Origin: Biostraticola tofi
GTDB taxonomy: Bacteria > Pseudomonadota > Gammaproteobacteria > Enterobacterales > Enterobacteriaceae
Length of the DNA stretch: 64,000 nucleotides
Direction of reading: 5' to 3'
Assembly: GCF_004343195.1 (NCBI RefSeq)
Contig: NZ_SMCR01000005.1
Span: 124,001-188,000, forward strand
Position numbers and translations under genes: made by a program
In this document: piece after piece, positions 56,201-64,000 of the stretch
How positions within the stretch are numbered: position 1 is the first letter of the stretch
How the letters are laid out: every line of letters starts with the position of its first letter
Notes under the pieces: generated by a model
The model's database searches: none
The model's input: the letters and a program-made list of their open reading frames with translations, nothing else
What the model was told of the DNA's origin: nothing

Positions 56201-57162
56201 TAATTCTCGGCGGTAGTGAAATCGCCGGAGCGCATGGCAATGTAGCCCAGGCCGGCCAGGGCATCGCCGTCATTGGGATTGACTGTCAGCACGTTTTCGA
56301 AACGGGTGCGCGCCGTGGCGGTGTCGCCACTGTTAAGCGCGGTATAGCCTTCCCCTTTTTCAGCGCCGCCGACACTTTGCTGAAAATGCTGCATTACGCC
56401 GCTATCGGTAGGATGGCGCTGGATAAAGCTGTCGTAAAGCGCCTTATCGCCCGGCTGGGGAGACATCCACAGCAGTGCCTGTCGCAGTGCACTGTCGGCT
56501 TCTTTATGGCTGGCGGCCAGCGACGTGAGCAGGGTGATGCCTTCACGACGGCTGCTGTCTTCATAGCTAAGTATACGGCCCAGCGCCAATTTAGCGCTGA
56601 TATCCCGCGGCTGTTGAGCGATGCGATCCCTTAAGCCGGCGATGGCCTGGGGGCGGGATGCCGGGATGCCGGCCAGGGTTTCATAATATTCCACCGCCAG
56701 ACTGTCAATCGGCGGCTTGCCCTGAAACAGCGCCCGATAGCCTTCAATGGCGCGGGCGGTATTGCCCTGGGCTGATAACTGGCGGACATTGGCCAGCAGC
56801 GCCGGCGAAATGGTCTGCAGGGTGCTGGCGCTTTCCAGGGATTGCAGTCGAGAGTCATTGGGGGACACGTCGCTAAAGCGCTGACGCCATTTGAGCGCAT
56901 CGGCCTGCTTGCCGGAGCGTAGGGCATAAAGCGACAGCAGGTAGAGCGCATCGGCATTGTTTTCGTCTACCGCCAGTATTTTCTGCAGCGATTCCTGAGC
57001 CAGTTCATCATGGGATCGTTCATGCCAATAGGTGGCCTGCGTCAGCAGGGCATTTATCGCCGGGCTGTTATCCGCAGCCTGAGCCAGTCCTGAGATAAGC
57101 GTAAGTCCTGCCAGGCTCGCGGCGCAAAACGTTTTAACGTCTTTTTTTATAACCCGTTTCAT
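53230..57162 (-). CDS. bcsC: cellulose export protein BcsC (TPR and outer-membrane porin)
   Basis: 1310 residues (E. coli about 1157). A signal peptide ends near residue 29 (SGLAQA-ADNSP). The periplasmic part (about 35-870) is a long series of tetratricopeptide repeats (such as ALAGLGYIAMRSGDFTTAENYLNQA). Residues about 1040-1310 form the 16-stranded outer-membrane barrel (VGGLQWSPSLSNFSKL onward, ending VFFKYLLGGK with C-terminal lysine rather than the usual aromatic). Between them lies an unusual Ala/Thr/Ser-rich tract (about 977-1017). It exports cellulose across the outer membrane. It starts 49 bp after bcsB. Confidence 0.95.
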   Translation of the reverse strand: MKRVIKKDVKTFCAASLAGLTLISGLAQAADNSPAINALLTQATYWHERSHDELAQESLQKILAVDENNADALYLLSLYALRSGKQADALKWRQRFSDVSPNDSRLQSLESASTLQTISPALLANVRQLSAQGNTARAIEGYRALFQGKPPIDSLAVEYYETLAGIPASRPQAIAGLRDRIAQQPRDISAKLALGRILSYEDSSRREGITLLTSLAASHKEADSALRQALLWMSPQPGDKALYDSFIQRHPTDSGVMQHFQQSVGGAEKGEGYTALNSGDTATARTRFENVLTVNPNDGDALAGLGYIAMRSGDFTTAENYLNQAVKQGGPNSSQWAALAKDAKFYGDLDKAKTAVSSGNIDSALELSAPLVQADGDKGAAASLFRADVLRRRGDLSGAEQTYRGVLGREADNVDAKLGLYYTLRQANKSTEAQQLLQTIPRDKRPPLSAGGVNVDPLRRQAGQALQANDPLRAMNLLQQALEKQPSNIWVKLDMARLLQKQGDSAQAQSLMASISPRGAPADNLYAAALFASETNRWASASQLLSSIPESRRNRAMRSLAARVRFNEQMTSAEQYIRQGNRNAALNTLRALAQTPPSAPSDIGNLAHNLQQLGDETTALELIRNNLRSGIKGTANEYAAQVGVLTQAGLTAEAEAILNNPSIAATTTPAELSRLRQGAVINQADELRERGQFAAAYDKLIVALQNDPQNADLMLAMARLYQSGKMDDQAAKVYDYVMVRDPNNQDARAGAINAALAQGDVSRARQLTAGLSGPRSVDRMILEARVAEAEGDHSQALALLRSAKGRVIGMNAGGGGNGAPVVGGLESADNPFINKSTPAQTARTASTYGTVLPWQRTDRPTALPLTGMSLAAVETPESRTLKQINDLLDQVQERTATWTQGAVAIRSRDGESGLSNLTEIKAPLELSGVPFDSARLKLSVTPVSLDSGSFSGTSSNRFGSGALQQARMVESATAAAEATAGATTSTTTTSTTVNADGTTSTTTTTTSSTTTDVAAINPSDYVADASGAQKASGAEVNLSLSGDSYKGDIGTTPLGEDLTSLVGGLQWSPSLSNFSKLIFTAERRAVTDSLLSYVGTLDRLSGKRWGQVTKNGGSIQYAYDDGDAGLYAGIGGYSYLGENVPGNTGITSSAGFYVRPYRDTNSEVKTGINVTFMDYSKNLSYYSLGQGGYFSPQNYISVSLPLDYTQKYDDWNLTVGGSVGYQSYSQDKSAFFPNNPDLQADMERMVARGYAESAYYDASSQNGVSYNVHANGSYQINPRMSIGGQVGYDTFGDYSESTAQVFFKYLLGGK

Positions 57163-57211
57163 AATGTGTTACCCATGTGGCCGATTCATGCAATTCATCA
57201 CCGGAAAATCG

Positions 57212-59866
57212 TTACTTGTTGGCGCTATTTGCCAGACGACCGGCGGCATGTCGCGCCAGCAATACATACACACAGCTGCCAATGATCACCGCAAAAAACA
57301 GGCCGGTTATCGATAACACAATAATATGCTGGTTGGCATACCAGATAATCATCATATACCAGGGCATTTCACCGCTCGGGAACTGGCTGCCGACGGTAAA
57401 GCTGCGTACGCCGTTTTCGCTATTGATCACCGCAATATCGCCGCGAATGCCGGCATTGATGGCGGACGTGCGCAAATCGACGTTCAGCTTCGCCAGTTCA
57501 TTGCTTTCGGTGGCGGTTGCCAGCACCACCACTCGTTTACTGGCCCAGGGCGATTGATAGCTCAGGAAGCCCCGCCAGACACTGGTTGATGCCAGGTAGC
57601 GATCAGCCTCGACGCCCTGGCGGAAAAACCGGCCCAAAAGGTAACCTTTGAGTTTGTCCCGCAGTTTTTCCGGTTTTATCGTCAGCAAATTATTACGGAT
57701 TTCATAGGGCGAATCCGCCAGTAGGTCCTGCACAAATTGGCTGTTCTTAAGGGAAGAAACCACCAGAAGGTCTTTTTCCGCCAATGCGGGCCTGGCAGAC
57801 TGCGTACCCGGGAGACCAAACAGCACCCGGACATGATTCAGCGTCACGCCGGTCGCGCTACCGGCTCGGGCCGCCATCGACAGCAGGGTGCTGATTTCAG
57901 CGGCGTCCGGCTTTGGCGGCAACACCATGACGGTCTGTGAGAAATCAGCCATTCTGCTGAACGGGAAAGAGGCCCCCACATAATAGGAAAGATTTGGCAA
58001 TAACGAGAAGTGATGAGTGCCGCTAAGGTCAATATAGGAGTCTGGGTCTATCCTGCTCTTGATATTATTGCTGATCAGCAGATTACAGGGCGCATCCGGC
58101 TTGGCTTTGAGCGAGAAATAGAACTCCATCTGATTGTCGCCATAAATCAGGTAGGGCTGCAACTGCAGCGTGTAGGACTCCTGGCGCGTATCACCTCCCA
58201 ATTGACGCCATACGGTTTCCAGTAGCCCATGCTTGTTAACCGGCATGTTCTGCAGGAAGGTACCGTTAAGGGCAATATTCAGCTGTGAATTATCTTCGTC
58301 AATCCAGGTTTCGGTCGGGAAACGGTATTCGATATGGACCGGAATATGATCGCCATCCCACATAAATAAATCGGGCGCGGCACGAAATCCAACGCGGATG
58401 CCGTCATGGTAAATACCGTTTGAAATCAAGCTATCCATATCATCCGCCAGCTGTTTCAAGGTGACAGGCTTGGTGGTGTCAATCCAGTTGGGCGCATCGT
58501 AAGGCTGCCGCAGGCCGATATCCTGCTTAGGCACCTGCAGCGAGGATTGCCTGGCCGGCAGTGGCGAGGACACCAGTCGATAAGCCGCCTGCCGCAGTTC
58601 GGCTTCGTTACGGCCAACAACCAACAGCAGCTTATACACTGGGTTCTGTGGATTTACCATCATCTGCAGGGCCGGGCCCTCGACCTGGGGAAGGGTTATT
58701 CCGCCCAACTGTTCTCCCGGCAAGCCGAAAATAATGCCGTTTTGCAATGGCAACTCATCGATAAAAACCGGAAAATCAATGCTGCGATAGCTGGCGAGTT
58801 TGCCGAAGTGCGAGGCCACCAGGCTTGCCGCTTCCACGGCTTCAGGCTTGACCGCCTGGCTGAAAACAAAAGCGACCGAAGCATCCTTCATATTTAATTT
58901 GTCGAAGAACGGTCGCGGAAACGCCGCCAGATCCTGGCCGATATCCAGCAGTTGGCTGGTCACCTGCATATGGCTTGCCGGGTTTATATTGACCCAGTAT
59001 TTGTTTGACGCGTCCCGTTCGCACTGCAGGGCGTTTTCATCAATGACGCTGAAGCTGAGGTTGTTGTTACTGACCACCATGGCGGCCGGCACCTCCAGCT
59101 CATAGCTGTTTTCGGCGCCGGCACCCTGATTCAGCGCCACCGTTCCCAGGTCCTGGCCGTTGAGTATCAGGCGCAGGCTGGTATCTCTGGCCGCCAGTTC
59201 AGGCGATACTTCCAGTTGCAAGTTAAGCCGCGCCGCCGTCACCACCTGGTCACGGGGCAGGGTAAAGGTGATCCCCGACTGAAGCTGGCCGCCGCTCAGG
59301 GTCAGCCCCTTGGGCTGGCCCATGTTCGACAGGGTAATATTTTCATCGACCACCGGGCTGAGCATCAGTTGGCTGCTGTCTGCAGCTGACTCAGCGGCAG
59401 GCGTGGCCACTGGAATGACCGGCGGGGGAAAGTCAAACGGCAGCCCGTTGGGGGCGATATTCTGGGCGGGTGCCGCAGACGTCCCGTTGGGGGCGATACT
59501 CTGGGCGGGTGCCGCAGATGTCCCGTTGGGTGCAACGTTCAGGTCGGGTGCAGGGTTCTGATTCGAGGGATAATTCATGGGTAGCTGGCCGGCAGGCGTA
59601 GCGGCAAAGGGCGCATTGCCAGGGGATGGGGCCGCGGTCTGAGCCGCAGACATCTGCTGGGCCGGGTCTCCCCGGGCCGGCGCCGTACCCGCCGCAGCGT
59701 TACCCTCGCCAATGGATGAAGGCAATGGCGGTAACCGGTAGGTCGGCGCTGCGTTTGATGGAGTCTCCCGGCCTGGGGCGGGCTGTGACTGTGCCGGGCC
59801 GCAAAGACCACCCAAGAGCGCAATAAATCCGCAAAAGCCGACAATCTTCCTGATATGCAATGGCAT
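57212..59866 (-). CDS. bcsB: cellulose synthase periplasmic subunit BcsB
   Basis: 884 residues (E. coli 779). A signal peptide (about 1-27, CGPAQS-QPA) leads into a ~150-residue Pro/Ala/Asn-rich linker with two perfect 13-residue repeats (111-136). The body has the alternating carbohydrate-binding and flavodoxin-like domains of BcsB, and the single C-terminal membrane helix (about 850-872, HIIVLSITGLFFAVIIGSC) anchors it to BcsA. BcsB guides the nascent chain in the periplasm. It starts 15 bp after bcsA. The long N-terminal linker is unlike E. coli BcsB. Confidence 0.94.
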   Translation of the reverse strand: MPLHIRKIVGFCGFIALLGGLCGPAQSQPAPGRETPSNAAPTYRLPPLPSSIGEGNAAAGTAPARGDPAQQMSAAQTAAPSPGNAPFAATPAGQLPMNYPSNQNPAPDLNVAPNGTSAAPAQSIAPNGTSAAPAQNIAPNGLPFDFPPPVIPVATPAAESAADSSQLMLSPVVDENITLSNMGQPKGLTLSGGQLQSGITFTLPRDQVVTAARLNLQLEVSPELAARDTSLRLILNGQDLGTVALNQGAGAENSYELEVPAAMVVSNNNLSFSVIDENALQCERDASNKYWVNINPASHMQVTSQLLDIGQDLAAFPRPFFDKLNMKDASVAFVFSQAVKPEAVEAASLVASHFGKLASYRSIDFPVFIDELPLQNGIIFGLPGEQLGGITLPQVEGPALQMMVNPQNPVYKLLLVVGRNEAELRQAAYRLVSSPLPARQSSLQVPKQDIGLRQPYDAPNWIDTTKPVTLKQLADDMDSLISNGIYHDGIRVGFRAAPDLFMWDGDHIPVHIEYRFPTETWIDEDNSQLNIALNGTFLQNMPVNKHGLLETVWRQLGGDTRQESYTLQLQPYLIYGDNQMEFYFSLKAKPDAPCNLLISNNIKSRIDPDSYIDLSGTHHFSLLPNLSYYVGASFPFSRMADFSQTVMVLPPKPDAAEISTLLSMAARAGSATGVTLNHVRVLFGLPGTQSARPALAEKDLLVVSSLKNSQFVQDLLADSPYEIRNNLLTIKPEKLRDKLKGYLLGRFFRQGVEADRYLASTSVWRGFLSYQSPWASKRVVVLATATESNELAKLNVDLRTSAINAGIRGDIAVINSENGVRSFTVGSQFPSGEMPWYMMIIWYANQHIIVLSITGLFFAVIIGSCVYVLLARHAAGRLANSANK
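59459..59536 (-). repeat. two 39-bp tandem repeats in bcsB
   Basis: Two consecutive 39-bp units code for APNGTSAAPAQ-type 13-residue units at BcsB residues 111-136, followed by a third partial IAPNG. They sit in the Pro/Ala linker after the signal peptide. Confidence 0.85.
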
Positions 59867-59881
59867 GTTGATTATTTCCCG

Positions 59882-61987
59882 TTAGCCTTGGGTGGTCTCA
59901 GCCGCTTTGCGGGCTTTGGCGTTTTTTCTTCTTTGGCCCCGCTCTTTCCAGGTATTGTAAAAAAGTTCAAATACGCATCTGACGATACTGGCGAAAGAAT
60001 GGAACGGGCGGTCCTTGGGATAAGGCGGCGCTAGCCAGGCATCGGCCCGTGCCAGCACGACTCTTACCAGCTCCCGGCGCTTTTCCAGCGGCATCTCCTC
60101 GAACATCAAGCGAATCACGTCGGGTCCGGCATCGATAAGGCTCACCGGGATGCACACACCGCCAGACTGCAGGCGCAGTTCGACTTCTTCTATTTGATCA
60201 TAGCTATAGCGGTCGTCCGGCGTAACCAGTTTTACCCCGCCCATCGACAGATCCAGGCTTTCGGTACGAATAGACATACCGCTGGCGTAATGGATAATTG
60301 CCGGAATTTTAACGTCTACCCGAATGGTTTTCCGGACCTGGCGAGTCTCCTTGGCAACCGCAATCGCCGCCAGCAGGATAATAAAACTCAATGAAGCCCA
60401 GGCGACGTTCAGCAGAACAACATTGATGTCCACATTGTAATAATCATGCAAATAGATCCGCACCGCGCCGGATATCACCCCGGCGACCAACAGCACGGCA
60501 ACGATCAGGTGTGGTTTGACAATGTGAAAATCGAAGAAGCCCATATCCAGCAGGCCGCCTTTATCGGTCACATTGAACTTGCCGTGCTTAGGGGAAATAA
60601 GGGTGATAAGCGTCGGTATCACCAGATGAAAGGCCATGACCGTTTCATATATTTCGCCCCAGAAGGTATAGCGATAACGACCGTTCATGCGGGAGTTGTT
60701 ATAAATGGCCAGAAACAAATGCGGCAGTACAAAGGCGAAGATAGTACTGGCTGAGGAGGCGATAATATTCTGGTTGAACAGCAGATAAGCCAGCGGTGCG
60801 GTCAGGAACACCACCCTCGGTAGGCCGAACTGAAAATGCAGCATTGCATTCAGATAGCAAAGCCGCTGCTGCCAGGTCAGTCCGCGGCCAAACAGCGGAT
60901 TATCCATACGGAATATCTGCGTCATGCCCCTTGCCCAGCGGATACGCTGAATGACATGCAGGCCGAGACGCTCGGTCGCCAAGCCAGCGGCCAGCGGAAT
61001 AGAAAGGAAAGCCGAGTTCCAGCCAAGGCGCTGCAGTTTAAGCGCGGTATGAGCATCCTCGGTCACGGTTTCCACCGCAAATCCATTGATCTCGTCCAGC
61101 GCACTGCGGCGGATTACCGCGCAGGAACCGCAGAAAAAGGTCGCATTCCAGTTATCATTGCCCTTTTGTACCGGGCCGTAGAACAGCGCCCCTTCATTAG
61201 GAATATGGCGGGCTGCGGACAGGTTACGTTCAAAGGGATCGCGGGAATAAAAGTAGTGGGGAGTTTGAATCAGCGCCAGGCGGTCATCGATAAGAAAACT
61301 GCCGACGGTCGCTTGTAAAAACGCCCGAGTGGCCACATGGTCACAGTCGAAAACACAGATGTATTCGCCTTTGGTCAGGGTCATCGCATGATTAAGGTTG
61401 CCGGCCTTGGCGTGTTTGTTATCGCTGCGGGTGATGTAACCGACACCGGCTCCCGTGGCAAAGGAGGCAAATTCATCACGCTTGCCGTCATCCAGGATAT
61501 AAACTTTCAGTTTATCCTGGGGATAATCGATGCATTGTGCCGCCAGCACGGTATCGCGCACCACGTCCAGGCTTTCATTATAGGTTGGGATATAAACGTC
61601 TACCGACGGCCATAGCGAGGTATCCTCCGGCATGGGCTCGATTTTTCTCTCCAGCGGCCAGGTGGTCTGCAGATAGCCAAATACCAGTATCAGCCAGGCA
61701 TAAAGCTCAGCCATAAACAGGCCGATGCCAAGAAAAGCTTCAATCAGTGAATTAAAGTGCAGGGTTTCAGTGGCGCGCCAATAGATATATCGAGTAGACA
61801 TCAGGAATGAGAGCACCACCATTATCACATTGACGAAATGGCTTTTACTCAGTCCCAGCATCAGAGCCAGGCCAATGCTTAACAGACCAAAAATATATTG
61901 TTTTTCGCTGTCCATCGGCGTGATAACCACCACTACCGCTACCGGAAGCAAAAGCAATAATAGTAGTGAAAATATATATTTATTCAT
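59882..61987 (-). CDS. bcsA: cellulose synthase catalytic subunit BcsA
   Basis: 701 residues. Family-2 glycosyltransferase that polymerises UDP-glucose into beta-1,4-glucan and threads it through its own membrane channel. Catalytic motifs: YIPTYNESLD, the DDG of YILDDGKRD, DxD in FDCDHVA, TED in VTEDAHT, and QxxRW as QRIRWARG. Several membrane helices flank the domain. A C-terminal PilZ domain carries the c-di-GMP contacts RKTIR and DLSMGG (about residues 550-590), so activity depends on c-di-GMP. It is shorter than E. coli BcsA (872), lacking its extended N-terminus. Confidence 0.96.
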   Translation of the reverse strand: MNKYIFSLLLLLLLPVAVVVVITPMDSEKQYIFGLLSIGLALMLGLSKSHFVNVIMVVLSFLMSTRYIYWRATETLHFNSLIEAFLGIGLFMAELYAWLILVFGYLQTTWPLERKIEPMPEDTSLWPSVDVYIPTYNESLDVVRDTVLAAQCIDYPQDKLKVYILDDGKRDEFASFATGAGVGYITRSDNKHAKAGNLNHAMTLTKGEYICVFDCDHVATRAFLQATVGSFLIDDRLALIQTPHYFYSRDPFERNLSAARHIPNEGALFYGPVQKGNDNWNATFFCGSCAVIRRSALDEINGFAVETVTEDAHTALKLQRLGWNSAFLSIPLAAGLATERLGLHVIQRIRWARGMTQIFRMDNPLFGRGLTWQQRLCYLNAMLHFQFGLPRVVFLTAPLAYLLFNQNIIASSASTIFAFVLPHLFLAIYNNSRMNGRYRYTFWGEIYETVMAFHLVIPTLITLISPKHGKFNVTDKGGLLDMGFFDFHIVKPHLIVAVLLVAGVISGAVRIYLHDYYNVDINVVLLNVAWASLSFIILLAAIAVAKETRQVRKTIRVDVKIPAIIHYASGMSIRTESLDLSMGGVKLVTPDDRYSYDQIEEVELRLQSGGVCIPVSLIDAGPDVIRLMFEEMPLEKRRELVRVVLARADAWLAPPYPKDRPFHSFASIVRCVFELFYNTWKERGQRRKNAKARKAAETTQG

Positions 61988-62005
61988 GGTTATGGCCCGC
62001 GGTCA

Positions 62006-62809
62006 TTATTTGATGCCCTGATCAGGCGGAGTGTAAAACTCACCGTCTCCTACTCTTACGCCAACAATAGCAGCCACCTTTTTACTGATAAGCTCGATAT
62101 CAAATGCCGCCGCTGATACCGGACTGAACTCCATGATTGAGCGCTGGGATGCATTGGCTTCCGGTACGCATTCGTCCCGATGAATCGTCCCCAGCAAACG
62201 ATCGCCCAGGCGCTGTTCAAAAAATTGTGAAACGTCCCTGCTGAGATTCCTGCGCATATCGCTTTGATTTACAATGTAATATTCGCCAAGTTTATCATTC
62301 AGCGGCGCGCCGAGAAATTTATGGCTTTCCATCTGGGGTAACAATGACAGCGACGCCGTATCGGCCAGCATGACGATGATATGCATATCCGCCATGGCCT
62401 GTACCGCTTTAAGCGCCGGCACCGGACCCGGTGGAAAGTCGGCAATCACCACTAAGCCGGGATAGTTCAACACGCTGCTCAGGCCGCGCATGATCAAATG
62501 CGGATCCGTCAGTAAGGCGTTCTCAAAATCAAGGCGCTGTCTTTCATCGACATCTCCGTAGGGAAGCACGAACAGATTGGCATCCGCCTTAAGAATGAAC
62601 TGACTCCAATCAAGAGACTCGGTTGCCTGGGCGACGAAACCGCGGGTATCTGAAATCGGTACGCCGAAATGCAGCCGTAATGCATTCTGTACATCAAAAT
62701 CGATGACCAGCACTTTGCTGCCACTGCGAGCCAGTGCATAAGCCAGATTGGCGCTAATGGTGGTTTTGCCTACGCCACCTTTTGGTGAACAGACACAGAC
62801 TAACGGCAT
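62006..62809 (-). CDS. bcsQ: cellulose synthesis ATPase BcsQ (MinD/ParA family)
   Basis: 267 residues. A deviant Walker A ATPase: SPKGGVGKTTISANLAYALARSG at residues 8-30 (P-loop KGGVGKTT) and VLVIDFDVQNALRL. BcsQ localises and supports the synthase complex in the cytoplasm. It overlaps the end of bcsO by 10 bp in another frame and ends 18 bp before bcsA, so it belongs to the operon. Confidence 0.93.
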   Translation of the reverse strand: MPLVCVCSPKGGVGKTTISANLAYALARSGSKVLVIDFDVQNALRLHFGVPISDTRGFVAQATESLDWSQFILKADANLFVLPYGDVDERQRLDFENALLTDPHLIMRGLSSVLNYPGLVVIADFPPGPVPALKAVQAMADMHIIVMLADTASLSLLPQMESHKFLGAPLNDKLGEYYIVNQSDMRRNLSRDVSQFFEQRLGDRLLGTIHRDECVPEANASQRSIMEFSPVSAAAFDIELISKKVAAIVGVRVGDGEFYTPPDQGIK

Positions 62810-63618
62810 AAAGCGATTTTCTCTAAAAGAACAGACAGTGGGGTATCCCGGCCGGCGATAGCAGATGCATCCTTAGATGCTTGGCTAAATAGCGACTTGA
62901 ATCTCATTTTTTCCTCCGCCGGGCTGCTGGAGGCGGCAGATCGGCGATCGGGAGGCCACGACGCGGCAGCCGGGGAGGTTAACGGGCGGGCGGGCTCACT
63001 CTGTAACGGACCAAGGGATCCCGCCTGCAACGGCCGGGCCGGTTCAACTGGTGGCGTTGAACCCGCACTTTGGGCCGCGATTTCTCGGTCCATTGACTCG
63101 AAGAAGTGCTGCCTGCCGTCTTTCGGCACCGGGGTATTAACCACGGCGGACGGCGTCGCAGCCGATGGACCCTGCTGCTGCTGCGCCGGGGCAGACACCG
63201 GCGGCAGGGCGTTGCTTACCGATTCAAACAAGCTTGGGCCGCGGCTCGGCTGTGCGGTTGCCGCGGCGCCTGGGGGCCTGAGTGACTGCGCTGGCCGGCC
63301 GGCGAACTGCGCTGGGGGAGGCGGCTGGTTCAATATACTCTGGCTGGCATGCACCGCAGAGGCTGAGGCCGGACTGGCGGTTTGATTAGCGGTAGCGGCG
63401 GCCGGGTCAAATTCATTCTGGCGTATCGGCGCAGGCGTGGGTTGCGTCGATTGACCCTGTTCCAGGGGATGAAAAGGTTCATCGCCACTGGCAACCTGCT
63501 TGATGATGGCCCAATTGTGCGAAGTTACATGCGGATTGCTTTGTGATATCTCTTTATAATCAATATCTTCGATAAGCAATTTTTCTTTAAACCGTTTTAT
63601 ATCATCGTAGTTATTCAT
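62800..63618 (-). CDS. bcsO: proline-rich cellulose operon protein, BcsO-like
   Basis: 272 residues, first gene of the operon. Three parts: an N-terminal ~60 residues with IEDIDYKEISQSNP, resembling the DIDYxxISQ stretch of BcsR; a long Pro/Ala/Ser/Gln-rich middle (about 65-235), likely disordered; and a conserved-looking basic end (MRFKSLFSQ, then DTPLSVLLEKIALCR). BcsO proteins occur first in type I bcs operons and their role is unknown. The BcsR-like start suggests that it binds BcsQ, as BcsR does in E. coli; that is inference. No signal peptide. Confidence 0.72.
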   Translation of the reverse strand: MNNYDDIKRFKEKLLIEDIDYKEISQSNPHVTSHNWAIIKQVASGDEPFHPLEQGQSTQPTPAPIRQNEFDPAAATANQTASPASASAVHASQSILNQPPPPAQFAGRPAQSLRPPGAAATAQPSRGPSLFESVSNALPPVSAPAQQQQGPSAATPSAVVNTPVPKDGRQHFFESMDREIAAQSAGSTPPVEPARPLQAGSLGPLQSEPARPLTSPAAASWPPDRRSAASSSPAEEKMRFKSLFSQASKDASAIAGRDTPLSVLLEKIALCR

Positions 63619-64000
63619 TCCAGCCTCAAGGTTTTCTGGGGATGTGGTTTAATCGTGCGGGACTTATGCGTAATCAGGAAAAAAAACCACAGGCATAACA
63701 TCCCCACCTTAGGGAAAAATGGCCATTTATAAAACAGATTGTCTTAATAGCAGGCTAATCTAGTTTTCATTATTTTACAAAGTAAAATTGTTGGAAACGC
63801 CAGCGCTGCTTATGAATATTCGACAGGTCGCCAGACCCGGCTGAGACCGGTACCGCTGGCAGCGTTGCAGTGTGCCGGGGTATATGGCGCACGCCATCAA
63901 CTGACAAAATAGAATAGCCATAGATAGGGCCTTTGCTTAATGGAACCGCAGATACAAGTTCCGTGGCTAAATAAAAAGTTTGAAAGGCAAACTTTTATTA
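63619..64000 (-). promoter_or_regulatory. upstream region of the bcs operon
   Basis: 382 bp with no supportable gene, AT-rich near bcsO. It should hold the bcs promoter (minus strand). A perfect inverted repeat ATTTTAC-AAA-GTAAAAT (63772-63788) lies about 155 bp before bcsO, the right place and shape for an operator. I found no convincing -35/-10 pair. Confidence 0.5.
63974..63996. repeat. AT-rich hairpin at window end
   Basis: AAAAGTTTG (63974-63982), a 5-nt loop and CAAACTTTT (63988-63996) form a perfect 9-bp stem with A and T ends on either side, the shape of a bidirectional terminator or operator. What it serves lies beyond the window. Confidence 0.45.

Noticed and set aside
62897-63385. 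162-residue open frame opposite bcsO
   Set aside because: It arises from the GC-rich, Pro/Ala-coding strand of bcsO and has no independent support.

Overview
The window is one compact chromosomal segment of a motile, cellulose-producing member of the Enterobacterales. The genes resemble Escherichia coli and Salmonella flagellar and dpp genes throughout, and the cellulose operon carries bcsD (type I). That combination points to the Pectobacteriaceae/Bruguierivoracaceae side of the order (Pectobacterium, Dickeya, Sodalis relatives), but the genus cannot be fixed from sequence reading alone. No transposase, integrase, prophage, CRISPR array or rRNA was seen.

Layout. (1) 1-300: tRNA-Pro(CGG) with its own promoter and terminator. 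(2) 300-13235: flhDC, motAB, cheAW, cheRBY, flhBAE. (3) 13430-25188: flgNMA (minus strand), then flgBCDEFGHIJ and flgKL (plus strand). (4) 25243-36591: fliRQPONMLKJIHGF (minus strand), with fliE divergent. (5) 36819-45206: fliTSD (minus), fliC, fliA, and two convergent chemoreceptor genes. (6) 45878-51615: dppABCDF, the dipeptide ABC importer. (7) 51746-63618: cellulose synthase operon bcsOQABCDZ on the minus strand, ending in an upstream regulatory region. Nearly a complete flagellar regulon is therefore contiguous, lying between the proK-type tRNA and dppA, which are neighbours in E. coli.

How it works together. FlhD4C2 (class 1) switches on hook-basal-body genes and fliA. FlgM holds FliA until the hook is finished. 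FliA (sigma-28) then reads the class 3 genes. Seven sigma-28-type promoters can be read directly, most as TAAAnnTT-N11-GCCGATAn: ahead of motA (inside the end of flhC), flgM, flgK, fliD, fliC and both receptors. The bcs operon makes and exports cellulose under c-di-GMP control (PilZ domain in BcsA), so motile and sessile programmes sit about 6 kb apart, separated by dpp.

Points of interest. No cheZ is found between cheY and flhB, no receptor gene lies within the che operon, and no fliZ follows fliA. MotB has a long C-terminal extension with four 14-residue repeats. The two receptors share near-identical signalling cores in inverted orientation, and only one has a C-terminal W-E-x-F tether. 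Low-complexity expansions occur in BcsO, BcsB and BcsC. A 27-bp terminator follows dppF as a perfect tandem duplicate. I did not find a clearly new multi-gene system; the novelty is in organisation, losses and protein extensions of known systems.
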